Part shown: positions 37,027 through 44,857 of the stretch, piece by piece
How positions within the stretch are numbered: the first letter of the stretch is position 1
Layout: every line of letters starts with the position of its first letter
From: Pseudomonas sp. ISL-84
Lineage (GTDB): Bacteria > Bacillota > Bacilli > Bacillales > Cytobacillaceae
Direction: 5' to 3'
NCBI GenBank assembly: GCA_018613035.1
Contig: JAGGRA010000031.1
Location: 1 to 64,000, forward strand
DNA length: 64,000 bases
Notes under the pieces: model-generated
Seen by the model: only the letters and a program-made list of their open reading frames with translations
Told to the model about the DNA's origin: nothing
Databases searched by the model: none
Translations under genes and position numbers: made by a program

Positions 37027-37794
37027 TTATAGGTGTGTTTCAAACCATTTTACTGTTTCAAGTAACCCTTCATTGCTTACTTTATGTCCTGCCTTATCAT
37101 CTGTAATAAATCGAAGTTTTTCAGGCGCATCGTTGTATAGGGGCTGTATGCTTTCATAAAAATGATATGTATAGGAAAATGGCACAACTGAATCCTTTTT
37201 GCCATGCCAGAACATCAGGGGCCTTTTTCCCAGTTTTTCAGGTTGCAGGCTTAAATCCCGCTTTCTTAGGGTTTTCAGCAGATCAGTCACTTCCTCCTCA
37301 TTCATTGGAATTTCAATATTATTTTTTTGGAGTTCATCCATCTGCCATTGGGCAAACTTTTCATAGTAAGGCATACCCATAAGGCTGACTGCGGCTTTAA
37401 CCCAGGCATATTGCGTCAACGCTCCTAATGTAACAATGCCGCCCATGGAGGTTCCAACAAGGCCTATTCTTTCAGGCTTAATAAGCTTTTCATCTACATA
37501 TGCTTCCTTAATGATTTTTAATTCAGTTATAGTATGGAGGACAATATCCCATAATCTGAAATTTAGATCATTGCCTGACAACCCGGCTGCCCTTTCTCCG
37601 TGAAACAATGTATCCGGCAGCACTACCCGGAAACCTTTTTCTGCAAGCAAGTAGGCGTAATGAAGATTATGTTCTTTTGCACTTGTAAAGCCATGGACAA
37701 AAATGATAACTGGCAGTTGAGCCTTTCTTAACTCCTGTCTGGCCAAGTCCAATACAGGAATCTTGTTAATGTACTTATTCTCTATAATAACCAA
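37027..37794 (-). CDS. yitV: Alpha/beta hydrolase, esterase-like (YitV-like)
   Basis: 255-aa serine hydrolase of the prolyl-oligopeptidase-like esterase group. Oxyanion strand VIIFVHGFTS, nucleophile elbow LVGTSMGGIV (Ser near residue 118), Asp in WHGKKDSVVPF and His in DKAGHKVSNE complete a triad. I start at TTG 37794 because GGGAGG lies seven bases upstream; the frame is open to 37809 without a better start. No signal peptide, so cytosolic. Substrate unknown. Just upstream of yitW. Confidence 0.85.
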   Translation of the reverse strand: MVIIENKYINKIPVLDLARQELRKAQLPVIIFVHGFTSAKEHNLHYAYLLAEKGFRVVLPDTLFHGERAAGLSGNDLNFRLWDIVLHTITELKIIKEAYVDEKLIKPERIGLVGTSMGGIVTLGALTQYAWVKAAVSLMGMPYYEKFAQWQMDELQKNNIEIPMNEEEVTDLLKTLRKRDLSLQPEKLGKRPLMFWHGKKDSVVPFSYTYHFYESIQPLYNDAPEKLRFITDDKAGHKVSNEGLLETVKWFETHL

Positions 37795-38084
37795 AGCTCT
37801 TCCTCCCAAACAATTCCCCTAATAATAATAACTGCATGTATATAACTGCGTCCTTAATATTTAGGCAAAGTGAATTTTTTTACAAAAATAATATAATATT
37901 GGTAACATATATATATATAATGTCTGTAAAAGCTGAAGCTTGACTCGATTGTAAATTCTTTCTATATTTTCAGTTTAACATGTGGACTTTTTTTTTCACA
38001 AACCTTTACACTTATTAGAAAAGCAGCATAAAGAGTCAATATACTTTCTTATTCTGTGAAATCAAGATAATAAAAGGAGATCTT

Positions 38085-38903
38085 ATGGCAGAAAAACATT
38101 TAATTGCACTAGACCTGGATGGCACTTTATTAAAAGATGATAAAACTATATCATCAAAAACAAAAATGGTTATTCAAAAGGCCCGTGAACAAGGACATGA
38201 AGTCATGATTGCTACTGGAAGGCCATTCCGCTCCAGTGAGATTTACTATCGGGAAATGGGGCTTACTTCACCAATTGTAAATTTCAATGGTGCCTATATC
38301 CATCATCCTAATGACCGCAATTGGGGAATTTACCATACGCCCCTGCAAATGAGCGTTGCGAAGGAGATTGTTGAGGCCGTTAACAGCTATACCATCCATA
38401 ATATCGTTGCGGAAGTTATTGATGATGTTTACTTGCACTATCACGATGAAAAGCTATTGGATATTTTTGGATTTGGAGATCCCAATATCACCACTGGTGA
38501 CTTGCGCAATTATCTCAATGATAATCCGACCAGCATGCTAATCCACACAGACGAAGAACATGTAAAATCCATTCGAAGCCACTTATCCGAAGTTCATGCA
38601 GAAGTGATTGATCATAGACGCTGGGCAGCACCTTGGCATGTAATTGAAATCGTAAAATCCGGCCTTAATAAAGCTGTCGGTTTACAAAAAGCATCTGACT
38701 ATTTCCAAATCCCGCCCGAGCGGATTATTGCTTTCGGCGATGAAGATAATGATCTGGAAATGCTTGAGTATGCAGGCTACGGCATAGCAATGGGAAATGC
38801 CATTGACCAGGTCAAGAATATTGCCAACGAAACCACGTTATCAAATGAAGAAGATGGTATCGGTGTTTACTTAAATGATTTATTAAATTTAAAAGCGCTA
38901 TAA
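38085..38903 (+). CDS. yitU: Cof-type HAD phosphatase (YitU-like)
   Basis: 272-aa HAD-superfamily hydrolase, Cof subfamily. Motif I ALDLDGTLLKDD, motif II IATGRPF, and motif IV GDEDNDLEMLEYAGYGIAMGNA are intact; the C2B cap lies between about 85 and 190. B. subtilis YitU is reported to act on a riboflavin-pathway phosphate, which I cannot confirm for this protein. AAAGGAG precedes the ATG. Divergent from yitV, with a 290-bp promoter region that holds only AT-rich sequence and no feature that I can name. Confidence 0.88.
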   Translation: MAEKHLIALDLDGTLLKDDKTISSKTKMVIQKAREQGHEVMIATGRPFRSSEIYYREMGLTSPIVNFNGAYIHHPNDRNWGIYHTPLQMSVAKEIVEAVNSYTIHNIVAEVIDDVYLHYHDEKLLDIFGFGDPNITTGDLRNYLNDNPTSMLIHTDEEHVKSIRSHLSEVHAEVIDHRRWAAPWHVIEIVKSGLNKAVGLQKASDYFQIPPERIIAFGDEDNDLEMLEYAGYGIAMGNAIDQVKNIANETTLSNEEDGIGVYLNDLLNLKAL

Positions 38904-39023
38904 CTGCAGAAGAATTAATTAGAAACTCGGCCATTAAATCCCTTTTTGAAATCAAAGCTTTAGAGCATACTAAAGGATGAAGCAGCCAGGCTGTTTCAAA
39001 CTTCTTTCACGGAGGGGATTCGA

Positions 39024-39176
39024 ATGGGTAAACGTAATAAATCAAAACGCTTCGTTCAACAGGGTGTTGACACTGTTAGTAAGCATGATGAACGTATCCC
39101 GTACCACATGACCTATGCGGAGGCAGAAGCCGTAAAATTGGCTAATGTGAAGGAATCATCCCTCGGAGGAATATAA
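39024..39176 (+). CDS. 50-aa conserved-looking small protein
   Basis: Small basic N-terminus (MGKRNKSKRFVQQG) followed by HDERIPYHMTYAEAEAVKLA; 50 residues in total, with no membrane segment. The site GGAGGGG precedes the ATG and the stop lies one base before the start of the DUF3813 gene, whose ribosome site is inside this gene, so the two form an operon. Too short for most ORF callers. I do not recognise the family; a spore-associated role is possible from its size and charge but is only a guess. Confidence 0.75.
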   Translation: MGKRNKSKRFVQQGVDTVSKHDERIPYHMTYAEAEAVKLANVKESSLGGI

Positions 39177-39177
39177 T

Positions 39178-39372
39178 ATGGGAAACAGATTATTTCAGGA
39201 AGCCAGAAAATACGTAGACTTAGCAAAAAATGCTGATTCTGCAGGCCAAGCAACTGTATCCCGCGCGAAAAATGCATTAAGTTCCGCGTTTGCGAATTCC
39301 ACTGCAGCTGAACAGGAGCAGCTAAGTGAAATGCAGCAGGAGCTGGAGCAATACGATCCGCAAAATCGTTAA
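39178..39372 (+). CDS. yizC: DUF3813 small protein (YizC-like)
   Basis: 64-aa hydrophilic helical protein with the DUF3813 pattern NRLFQEARKYV and AKNALSSAFANSTAAEQEQL. Ribosome site TCGGAGG is embedded in the end of the preceding 50-aa gene. Located after yitU as yizC is in B. subtilis (from memory). Function unknown. A strong bidirectional terminator follows. Confidence 0.8.
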   Translation: MGNRLFQEARKYVDLAKNADSAGQATVSRAKNALSSAFANSTAAEQEQLSEMQQELEQYDPQNR

Positions 39373-39373
39373 T

Positions 39374-39414
39374 AAAAAGAAGCTGACACCGTAATTGGCT
39401 GTCAGCTTCTTTTT
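39374..39414. terminator. Bidirectional terminator yizC / BsuPI gene
   Basis: A 15-bp perfect stem (39374-39388 with 39400-39414) with A5 and T5 ends starts just after the yizC stop. The last codons of the convergent BsuPI-domain gene overlap its right arm. Confidence 0.9.
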
Positions 39415-40160
39415 TCCAATAATACAGGGAAAGAATGAATAATGCTGCCGTCTCTTTTGCTTCTTTCATACAAATGCAGAACCACTGACCCGCTTTCTGG
39501 AAGTTTATCTGCAGGAATGCTCACATCAATTTTAAAGGGCTCCCAATCTTTTGTATTTGTTTTTAGAGGCTGTTCAGTAATTAGTTCATTGTGGCCGTCT
39601 TCAACCGTGTAGCAGAGCTTCCCGCTTACAGGGCGAGCTTCTCCCGTAACGATATAATTACCCTTTTCACCACTGACTTTTGTCTGCCGGAATGCAGGAT
39701 TTTCACCCGGTATATATACAGAGGCTTCAGCCGTTTCTTTGGCAACTAACGTTTCTCCATTTATTTTCCTGGCCTGCAAAATGGCATTTATTTGATATTC
39801 CCCTTCAGAGACCCTCTTGCCCTCATGAGCATAATTCCATTGTTCCTTCCAGATCATGCTCTCATCAGGATTTAAAGTAAGAGTCTGCAATGCCTGCAGA
39901 AAAGCCTTGCCTCTTGAATAAAGGTATACTTCATTGCCATTTTTATCGTTAATGGTTATATCATATTTTTGTGAAGTTGGAAATTCAAAGTCCAAAGGGT
40001 AACTCGCGGTATTTCTCAGAACCACTTCCATTTCCAATGTTTCCGGTGCTGCATATGGAATAACCTCAAATTCATACGGCTTTTGATTGCCAGCCGCTTC
40101 AGTGCTTTGTAAATGTACAGAAAGAACAAAAATAGCCATAGACACCAATAGACGCAGCAT
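39402..40160 (-). CDS. Secreted BsuPI / Gmad2-domain protein
   Basis: 252-aa exported protein. Signal peptide about 1-23 (MLRLLVSMAIFVLSVHLQS, cut near STEAAG). Residues about 30-135 form a BsuPI domain (the fold of the B. subtilis intracellular proteinase inhibitor), and about 150-245 a Gmad2-type immunoglobulin-like domain. Start set at 40160 by GGAGGG six bases upstream; the ORF opens at 40178. Unlike B. subtilis Ipi it is longer and secreted, so it may act on extracellular proteases or bind the envelope. It follows yitT by 18 bp; in B. subtilis ipi is also near yitT. Confidence 0.8.
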   Translation of the reverse strand: MLRLLVSMAIFVLSVHLQSTEAAGNQKPYEFEVIPYAAPETLEMEVVLRNTASYPLDFEFPTSQKYDITINDKNGNEVYLYSRGKAFLQALQTLTLNPDESMIWKEQWNYAHEGKRVSEGEYQINAILQARKINGETLVAKETAEASVYIPGENPAFRQTKVSGEKGNYIVTGEARPVSGKLCYTVEDGHNELITEQPLKTNTKDWEPFKIDVSIPADKLPESGSVVLHLYERSKRDGSIIHSFPVLLEKRS

Positions 40161-40178
40161 CTGCATCCCTCCAGTCAT

Positions 40179-41009
40179 TTAATCCCTGCGGAAGAAACCA
40201 TAAACACTAGCTGTTTGCACGATATTGGTAAAAGCACTTGGATCTACCTCTTTTATAATTCTCTCAAGGTCATATAATTCATAGCGTGTAATAACAATCA
40301 TCATCATTTCTTTGCTTTCGTTGGTGAAAGCACCCTTTGCAGGGATGGTTGTAATCCCGCGGACAAGCTTATCATGAATCGCCTTTTTCATCTCATCAGA
40401 TTTTTTCGTAATGATTAGTGCTGTTAACTTTTCATGTCTTGTATGGATAGCATCGATTACCCTTGTTGAGGCATAAAGGGTCACAAGGGTATACAACGCT
40501 TTTTCCCAGCCATACAGAAATCCAGCTGTTACTATAATGATGGCGTTAAGCGTGAAAAAATATGTACCGACCGGTTTATCTTTCATGCGGGACAATACCA
40601 TAGCAATAATGTCCATCCCGCCTGTAGATGCCCCCCACTTTAGTGTCATCCCTACTCCTACAGCTGCTATAACCCCTCCAAAAACGGCATTAAGCAAAAT
40701 GTCTTTAGAAACATGGATAACAGGGATAACTTCCAAAAAAAACGACATTAAAAATACGCTAAGAAAACTGTAAACAGTAAACGACCTTCCGACTTTTTTC
40801 CAAGCTAATATCGTAACAGGTATATTCAAAATGAAGAGCAAAATACCTGTTGAGGCAAAACTGCCTAAAATGCTTGAAAGCAGCTGCGCTACACCTGTAA
40901 ATCCGCTTGCATACACATTTGCAGGTATCAGGAAGAAATTCATGGCGATTGCATTTAAAACCGCTCCAATTAATACAACAAATACCTTCTTAGTCTCTAA
41001 CCAAACCAT
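40179..41009 (-). CDS. yitT: YitT family membrane protein
   Basis: 276-aa membrane protein with five or six spans in the first 190 residues (N-terminal signature NAIAMNFFLIPANVYASGFTGVAQ) and a cytosolic DUF2179 domain in the last 80 (ITTIPAKGAFTNESKEMMMIVITRYE). Transport or sensory role unknown. Weak-to-fair site GGGGG upstream of ATG. First gene of a likely two-gene unit with the BsuPI protein. Confidence 0.9.
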   Translation of the reverse strand: MVWLETKKVFVVLIGAVLNAIAMNFFLIPANVYASGFTGVAQLLSSILGSFASTGILLFILNIPVTILAWKKVGRSFTVYSFLSVFLMSFFLEVIPVIHVSKDILLNAVFGGVIAAVGVGMTLKWGASTGGMDIIAMVLSRMKDKPVGTYFFTLNAIIIVTAGFLYGWEKALYTLVTLYASTRVIDAIHTRHEKLTALIITKKSDEMKKAIHDKLVRGITTIPAKGAFTNESKEMMMIVITRYELYDLERIIKEVDPSAFTNIVQTASVYGFFRRD

Positions 41010-41136
41010 TATAAACCCCCTATATTCACCTTATTAATTCTTTACCCCAAAATGGGCAATTCCAACACAATTCATTGTTTTTTCTTGCTGATTTCTATAA
41101 ACTTAACTCATACAGTTTGAAAGCAGGTGAAAGAGA

Positions 41137-41991
41137 ATGTCAGTAAAAATTTTGGCTGACAGCGCGTGTGATTTGCCGATAAACTTTTACCAAGAAAATG
41201 GCGTCACACTTTTTCCATTAAAAGTTCATTTAAACGATACAGAGTATGAAGATTTAGTAACGATTGAACCAAAAAAAGTATATAACGCTATACGCGAGGG
41301 ACAGGTTCCTAAGACCTCCCAAGTATCTCCGCTTCTTTTTGAACAAACGTTCACCGAAATGGCAGAACAGAATGAAGATGGGATTTATATCGCTTTTTCC
41401 TCCGCGCTTTCGGGTACATACCAAACAGCTGTTATGATCCTTGAACAAGTGAAAGAGAAATATCCCGGTTTCAATTTAACCGTCATAGATTCCAAGGCTG
41501 CATCACTAGGTTACGGGCTGATTGTAAAGGCTGCTGTGAAAAAAATGCAATCAGGCGCTTCAAAGGAAGAAATTCAAAAGGATATCGAATTCCGCTGCCA
41601 GCATTTGGAGAGTTTATTCACAGTCAATGACCTGGAATATTTGGCAAAAGGCGGCCGTGTTTCGAAAGCTTCCGCATTTTTGGGAGGACTACTGAACATT
41701 AAGCCTCTTTTAAATGTCGAAGATGGCAAACTGGTTCCGATTGAAAAACTGCGCGGCAAGAAAAAGCTTTATCGCCGGATCATTGAGCTGATGAAAGAAA
41801 GAGGAGCCTCGTTTGAAAATCAGACAGTCGGCATTAGCCATGCCGATGATGAAGAAACTGCTCTTGAAATGAAAACTCTAATTATAGACGAGCTAAACGC
41901 AAAAGAAGTCTATATCTCATCAATTGGCGCTGCCATTGGATCCCATACCGGACCAGGTTCAATAGCTATTTTCTTTCAAAGTCAAGTATAG
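41137..41991 (+). CDS. yitS: DegV family fatty-acid-binding protein (YitS-like)
   Basis: 284-aa DegV/FakB-type protein. N-terminal ILADSACDLP and the central SSALSGTYQTA are the family's ligand-contact motifs; C-terminal IGAAIGSHTGPGSIAIFF is conserved. Known members bind a fatty acid and present it to the kinase FakA; fakA is not here. AGGTGAAAG precedes the ATG. Divergent from yitT as in B. subtilis. Confidence 0.88.
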   Translation: MSVKILADSACDLPINFYQENGVTLFPLKVHLNDTEYEDLVTIEPKKVYNAIREGQVPKTSQVSPLLFEQTFTEMAEQNEDGIYIAFSSALSGTYQTAVMILEQVKEKYPGFNLTVIDSKAASLGYGLIVKAAVKKMQSGASKEEIQKDIEFRCQHLESLFTVNDLEYLAKGGRVSKASAFLGGLLNIKPLLNVEDGKLVPIEKLRGKKKLYRRIIELMKERGASFENQTVGISHADDEETALEMKTLIIDELNAKEVYISSIGAAIGSHTGPGSIAIFFQSQV

Positions 41992-42109
41992 ACACACCCT
42001 CATTTGAATCGTACATACTCCAATCCATTCTGACAGACAATAAGATTGTACTTCAGTTTCCATCATGCTGAAGAATAAACCTTACAGATTGGAAAGGAGT
42101 ATTTTTAGT

Positions 42110-42241
42110 ATGCCGCATACTTCTGATAATGATAAAAAAGCAAAAGACAACAACGCGCTTCGCCACGAAAAAAATATGATGCGCGAGAAAAACCGAAAAG
42201 CCGGAAAAAACCAGTATTCCAAAAAGACAGACCATCTATAA
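42110..42241 (+). CDS. 43-aa DUF3941-like small protein
   Basis: Very basic, hydrophilic 43-residue protein (MPHTSDNDKKAKDNNALRHE, ending GKNQYSKKTDHL). GAAAGGAG precedes the ATG at good spacing. I recognise the pattern of DUF3941, a tiny Bacillaceae family; function unknown. Below the size limit of most callers. It is directly followed by the structured element at 42252. Confidence 0.75.
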   Translation: MPHTSDNDKKAKDNNALRHEKNMMREKNRKAGKNQYSKKTDHL

Positions 42242-42251
42242 GAAAAGCGGA

Positions 42252-42463
42252 GGCACCCTTGCCCATCGACGAAGCGTGGTGGACTGAGGCCCACAGGACA
42301 AGGAAGGCTTCGTCAGCTTTTGGGAGGATGCGGGTCACTCAGACGTTGCCACAGGACGTGGCGTTTTTAGTCTGAGTTCCCTTTATGAGATAAAGGAAAC
42401 ACGAAGAGCGATAGCGATTCGATGTTGACTTATCGTAGACGAGGTGAGGGAAGCAAGGGTGCC
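42252..42463. ncRNA. Multi-helix structured element, possible RNA or MITE-like repeat
   Basis: Terminal arms GGCACCCTTGC (42252-42262) and GCAAGGGTGCC (42453-42463) pair perfectly. Inside are GACGAAGC/GCTTCGTC (42268-42275/42307-42314), CTCAGAC/GTCTGAG (42338-42344/42370-42376) with nested GCCAC/GTGGC, a hairpin around CTTTATGAGATAAAG (about 42377-42397), and one around 42403-42422. GC content is above the flanks and there is no ORF. A closed multi-branched fold of this kind suggests a structured RNA; terminal inverted repeats also fit a small non-autonomous mobile element. I cannot decide the strand or the family. Confidence 0.55.
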
Positions 42464-42488
42464 GTAGCTAGACAGTTATCGAAGTTCA

Positions 42489-42520
42489 AAAAACGGGCAA
42501 GCTTAGGCTTGTCCGTTTTT
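42489..42520 (-). terminator. Terminator after cvfB
   Basis: AAAAACGGGCAAGC (42489-42502) pairs with GCTTGTCCGTTTTT (42507-42520) with one mismatch-type pair. Its T-run side on the minus strand lies right at the cvfB stop. Confidence 0.82.
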
Positions 42521-43378
42521 CTTAAGATATGTCCAGCCTTCCTCCTGATATACCTTACCTTCCTTCATAAGACGCCCTAAAGCCCTTTTAAACGAAGCCT
42601 TGCTCAACTGAAAACGTTCCTGAATATCTTCCGGCGCACTCTTATCGCCCAACGGCATAGCACCATTTCGGCTTTCCAAATAGGATAGAATCTTTTCTGA
42701 ATCCTCATCAAGCACTTCATGCTTTCTTGGAATGAGAGAAACATTCACTGTTCCATCTTCCTTTACATCCACGATCCGGCCTTCGACTTTTTCACCAAGG
42801 CGCGGCTCCCTTTTCCGCTGGGATTCATGGATAAATCCTTTGAAGCCTTCTGCGGTATAAATCCAGCTTCCGACTTTAGCCGTTCTGTATATATGCCCAT
42901 GTATATTTTTATTAAAATCACTTCTTTCTGCTTTAACAGCGATTTCACTTATAACCGGATCGGTAGCCATTTTTACGTAAATACGGTTATTCTTATTCAC
43001 ACGAAGAGTAATATACAAAGTGTCCCCCACTTTCGGCCAGACAGCTTCATGAACTGGAAGATCTTCTTCTCCCAGGAGCATATCCTTTTGAACACCAATA
43101 TTGATAAAAACGCCAATGCCCGGCTTTACATCACTCACTTCAGCCCAACCATATGTACCAGCCTGAACTTCCGGAATATTCGTTGTCGCAGCGATTCTCC
43201 CCTGGGAATCCACATAAAGGAACGCCTCAACCTCCTGTCCCTCTTCCAGCTTCTCTTCTGTTTCATTTTGATGAAGCAGGACGTCCTCTTCTTCTCCATC
43301 GGTTAAAAAATAGCCAAATGCCGCCTCTCTTGATACAGTCAGCCTGGCTGTACGGCCCAAGTATTCCTCTAATGCCAT
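42503..43378 (-). CDS. cvfB: S1-domain RNA-binding protein CvfB (YitL-like)
   Basis: 291-aa protein of the CvfB/YitL family: S1-type beta-barrels at about 5-60, 70-130 and 145-215 (RIVDVKEDGTVNVSLIPRK) and a C-terminal winged helix (about 225-287). In Staphylococcus the family binds RNA and affects virulence gene expression; in Bacillus the role is unclear. Ribosome site GGAGG before ATG. The stop codon is within a terminator hairpin. Next to yajQ as yitL is next to yitK in B. subtilis. Confidence 0.88.
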   Translation of the reverse strand: MALEEYLGRTARLTVSREAAFGYFLTDGEEEDVLLHQNETEEKLEEGQEVEAFLYVDSQGRIAATTNIPEVQAGTYGWAEVSDVKPGIGVFINIGVQKDMLLGEEDLPVHEAVWPKVGDTLYITLRVNKNNRIYVKMATDPVISEIAVKAERSDFNKNIHGHIYRTAKVGSWIYTAEGFKGFIHESQRKREPRLGEKVEGRIVDVKEDGTVNVSLIPRKHEVLDEDSEKILSYLESRNGAMPLGDKSAPEDIQERFQLSKASFKRALGRLMKEGKVYQEEGWTYLKKNGQA

Positions 43379-43517
43379 TTCTGTTTCCTCCTTTATTGAA
43401 ATTAATTCATTTTTTCACTGTAAACATCAAATATTCATTATATTAAATCTTTCCCTTTAAAGATCTTATAACTCCTAAAGTTGTTTGAACTGCTATATTT
43501 TACTATAATAAGGACGT

Positions 43518-43650
43518 AAAGTGAAACTTCTTTTTGAAGGTGCTTTTCCTTCAAAAAGTTAGTTGAACTTATCGGGTTTTTACTGTCCGTTATACCTCTT
43601 GAATCATCAGTTTTACGGACAGTTAAAACGCGGCAAAGTGAAACTTCTTT
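43518..43650. repeat. Two-hairpin element flanked by direct repeats
   Basis: AAAGTGAAACTTCTTT occurs at 43518-43533 and again at 43635-43650. Between them are hairpin CTTTTTGAAGG/CCTTCAAAAAG (43530-43540/43548-43558) and a long-looped stem around ACTGTCCGT/ACGGACAGT (within 43576-43590/43615-43629). It lies between the cvfB and yajQ starts. Could be a small dispersed repeat or a leader structure; the first hairpin has no good T-run. Confidence 0.5.
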
Positions 43651-43683
43651 TCGAATGAAATTTGTATGTCCAAGGAGGCTGCC

Positions 43684-44175
43684 ATGTCTAAAGAAAGCTC
43701 ATTTGATATTGTATCCAAAGTTGATTTTTCAGAAGTAACAAATGCCATTAATATCGCTATGAAGGAAATTTCCACACGCTATGACTTTAAAGGAAGCAAA
43801 AGTGACATAAAGCTGGATAACGAAGAGCTTGTCCTTGTTTCGGATGATGAATTCAAGCTTGAACAGCTCAAAGATGTTTTATTGGGCAAATTGATTAAAA
43901 GAGGCATTCCAGTGAAAAACCTCGATTACGGCAAGGTTGAAGGAGCTTCAGGCGGAACTGTCCGCCAGAGAGCCAAGCTTGTTCAAGGTATTGATAAAGA
44001 GAATGCGAAAAAAATCAATACCCTTATTAAGAACAGCGGTGTAAAAGTGAAGAGCCAGGTTCAGGATGACCAGGTCCGCGTGACTGGTAAAAACCGTGAC
44101 GATCTCCAGAAGATTATTGCAGCTGTAAAAGATGCAGATTTGACTGTTGATGTCCAATTCGTAAATTACCGCTGA
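43684..44175 (+). CDS. yajQ: YajQ family nucleotide/RNA-binding protein (YitK-like)
   Basis: 163-aa protein of two ferredoxin-like lobes. N-terminal [19 protein letters not shown] and [18 protein letters not shown] are typical. Members bind nucleotides; some bind cyclic di-GMP, which would be of interest since an EAL protein is at the window end, but there is no direct link. Start at MSKESSFD, with AAGGAGG five bases before; the ORF opens 18 bases earlier inside that site. Strong terminator follows. Confidence 0.92.
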   Translation: MSKESSFDIVSKVDFSEVTNAINIAMKEISTRYDFKGSKSDIKLDNEELVLVSDDEFKLEQLKDVLLGKLIKRGIPVKNLDYGKVEGASGGTVRQRAKLVQGIDKENAKKINTLIKNSGVKVKSQVQDDQVRVTGKNRDDLQKIIAAVKDADLTVDVQFVNYR

Positions 44176-44180
44176 TTTTC

Positions 44181-44211
44181 AAAAGCAAACGGATCCATTC
44201 CGTTTGCTTTT
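44181..44211 (+). terminator. Terminator after yajQ
   Basis: A 13-bp perfect stem AAAAGCAAACGGA (44181-44193) with its complement (44199-44211) is followed by T residues. Confidence 0.9.
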
Positions 44212-44284
44212 TTCTTCGTTAATAAGCAAGCAGCCAGTATCATACATATAATATAGGAATTTATGATGAAAAGGCGGCCTTGAA

Positions 44285-44590
44285 ATGCTTATTAATAAAT
44301 GTGCAAGATATCTTTTTCTCTTTGTTTGTTTTGCTCATGCTGCTACCTTTCTTTACTTTTTTATCAGTTTGATTTCGAATGCCCTGGATGGATCCCATAC
44401 TGAATCCCTGTTTGATATCTCTCCACTTTTACTGTTCCTACTAACATTTGGTTTGCACCTGCTCCCGCAGCTCCGATCTTCATTATTATCCCGCCCCCTT
44501 TTATATACTTTGCTGACTGCTTTAGTTACTATAGCCTGGGTTTGGCTTTTATCTGCCGGAATGCAGATGTTTTATTTGCTGATTTATTGA
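44285..44590 (+). CDS. Small membrane protein of unknown function
   Basis: 101 residues with three hydrophobic segments (about 8-31, 45-60, 72-98), so probably three membrane spans. The site AAGGCGG lies before the ATG at 7-8 bases. No recognisable motif. Free-standing between the yajQ terminator and the CoA-disulfide reductase gene. Coding status rests on the site, the open frame and the even hydrophobic pattern. Confidence 0.55.
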   Translation: MLINKCARYLFLFVCFAHAATFLYFFISLISNALDGSHTESLFDISPLLLFLLTFGLHLLPQLRSSLLSRPLLYTLLTALVTIAWVWLLSAGMQMFYLLIY

Positions 44591-44805
44591 GTTTATTCGC
44601 AGAATTGTGCCCTTTGTTGTTAGCAAATTGACGGTTATATTCGCTGATATTTTGTTAGTTTCAAACTTTTCTTCGCTATGTTTACAAATAGAGCGGTTCA
44701 TAAACCGCCTCTTTTTTTTAATTACCCCTTAATCAGCCCCCTATTTATTAGAGTTCATTATTTCTTCACATTTACAGCGGTCACAGTGGTACATTATCAC
44801 TTATT

Positions 44806-44821
44806 ATACCTTTAGGGGTAT
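44806..44821 (+). promoter_or_regulatory. Candidate CsoR/CstR-type operator
   Basis: ATACCTTTAGGGGTAT is a 16-bp pseudo-palindrome (ATACC...GGTAT with a G-run), the shape of CsoR-family operators. It lies 37 bp upstream of the CoA-disulfide reductase start, about where the promoter start should be. The persulfide sensor CstR, of this family, controls rhodanese and CoA-disulfide-reductase-type genes in Staphylococcus, which fits the downstream gene. No csoR/cstR gene is in the window. Confidence 0.5.
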
Positions 44822-44857
44822 TAATAAAACGTAAAACCGATGGAGGATGATTATATA

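Noticed and set aside
42053-42338. Three overlapping minus-strand ORFs of 60-77 aa
   Set aside because: Antisense to the 43-aa DUF3941-like gene and to the structured element; the plus-strand gene has the good ribosome site.
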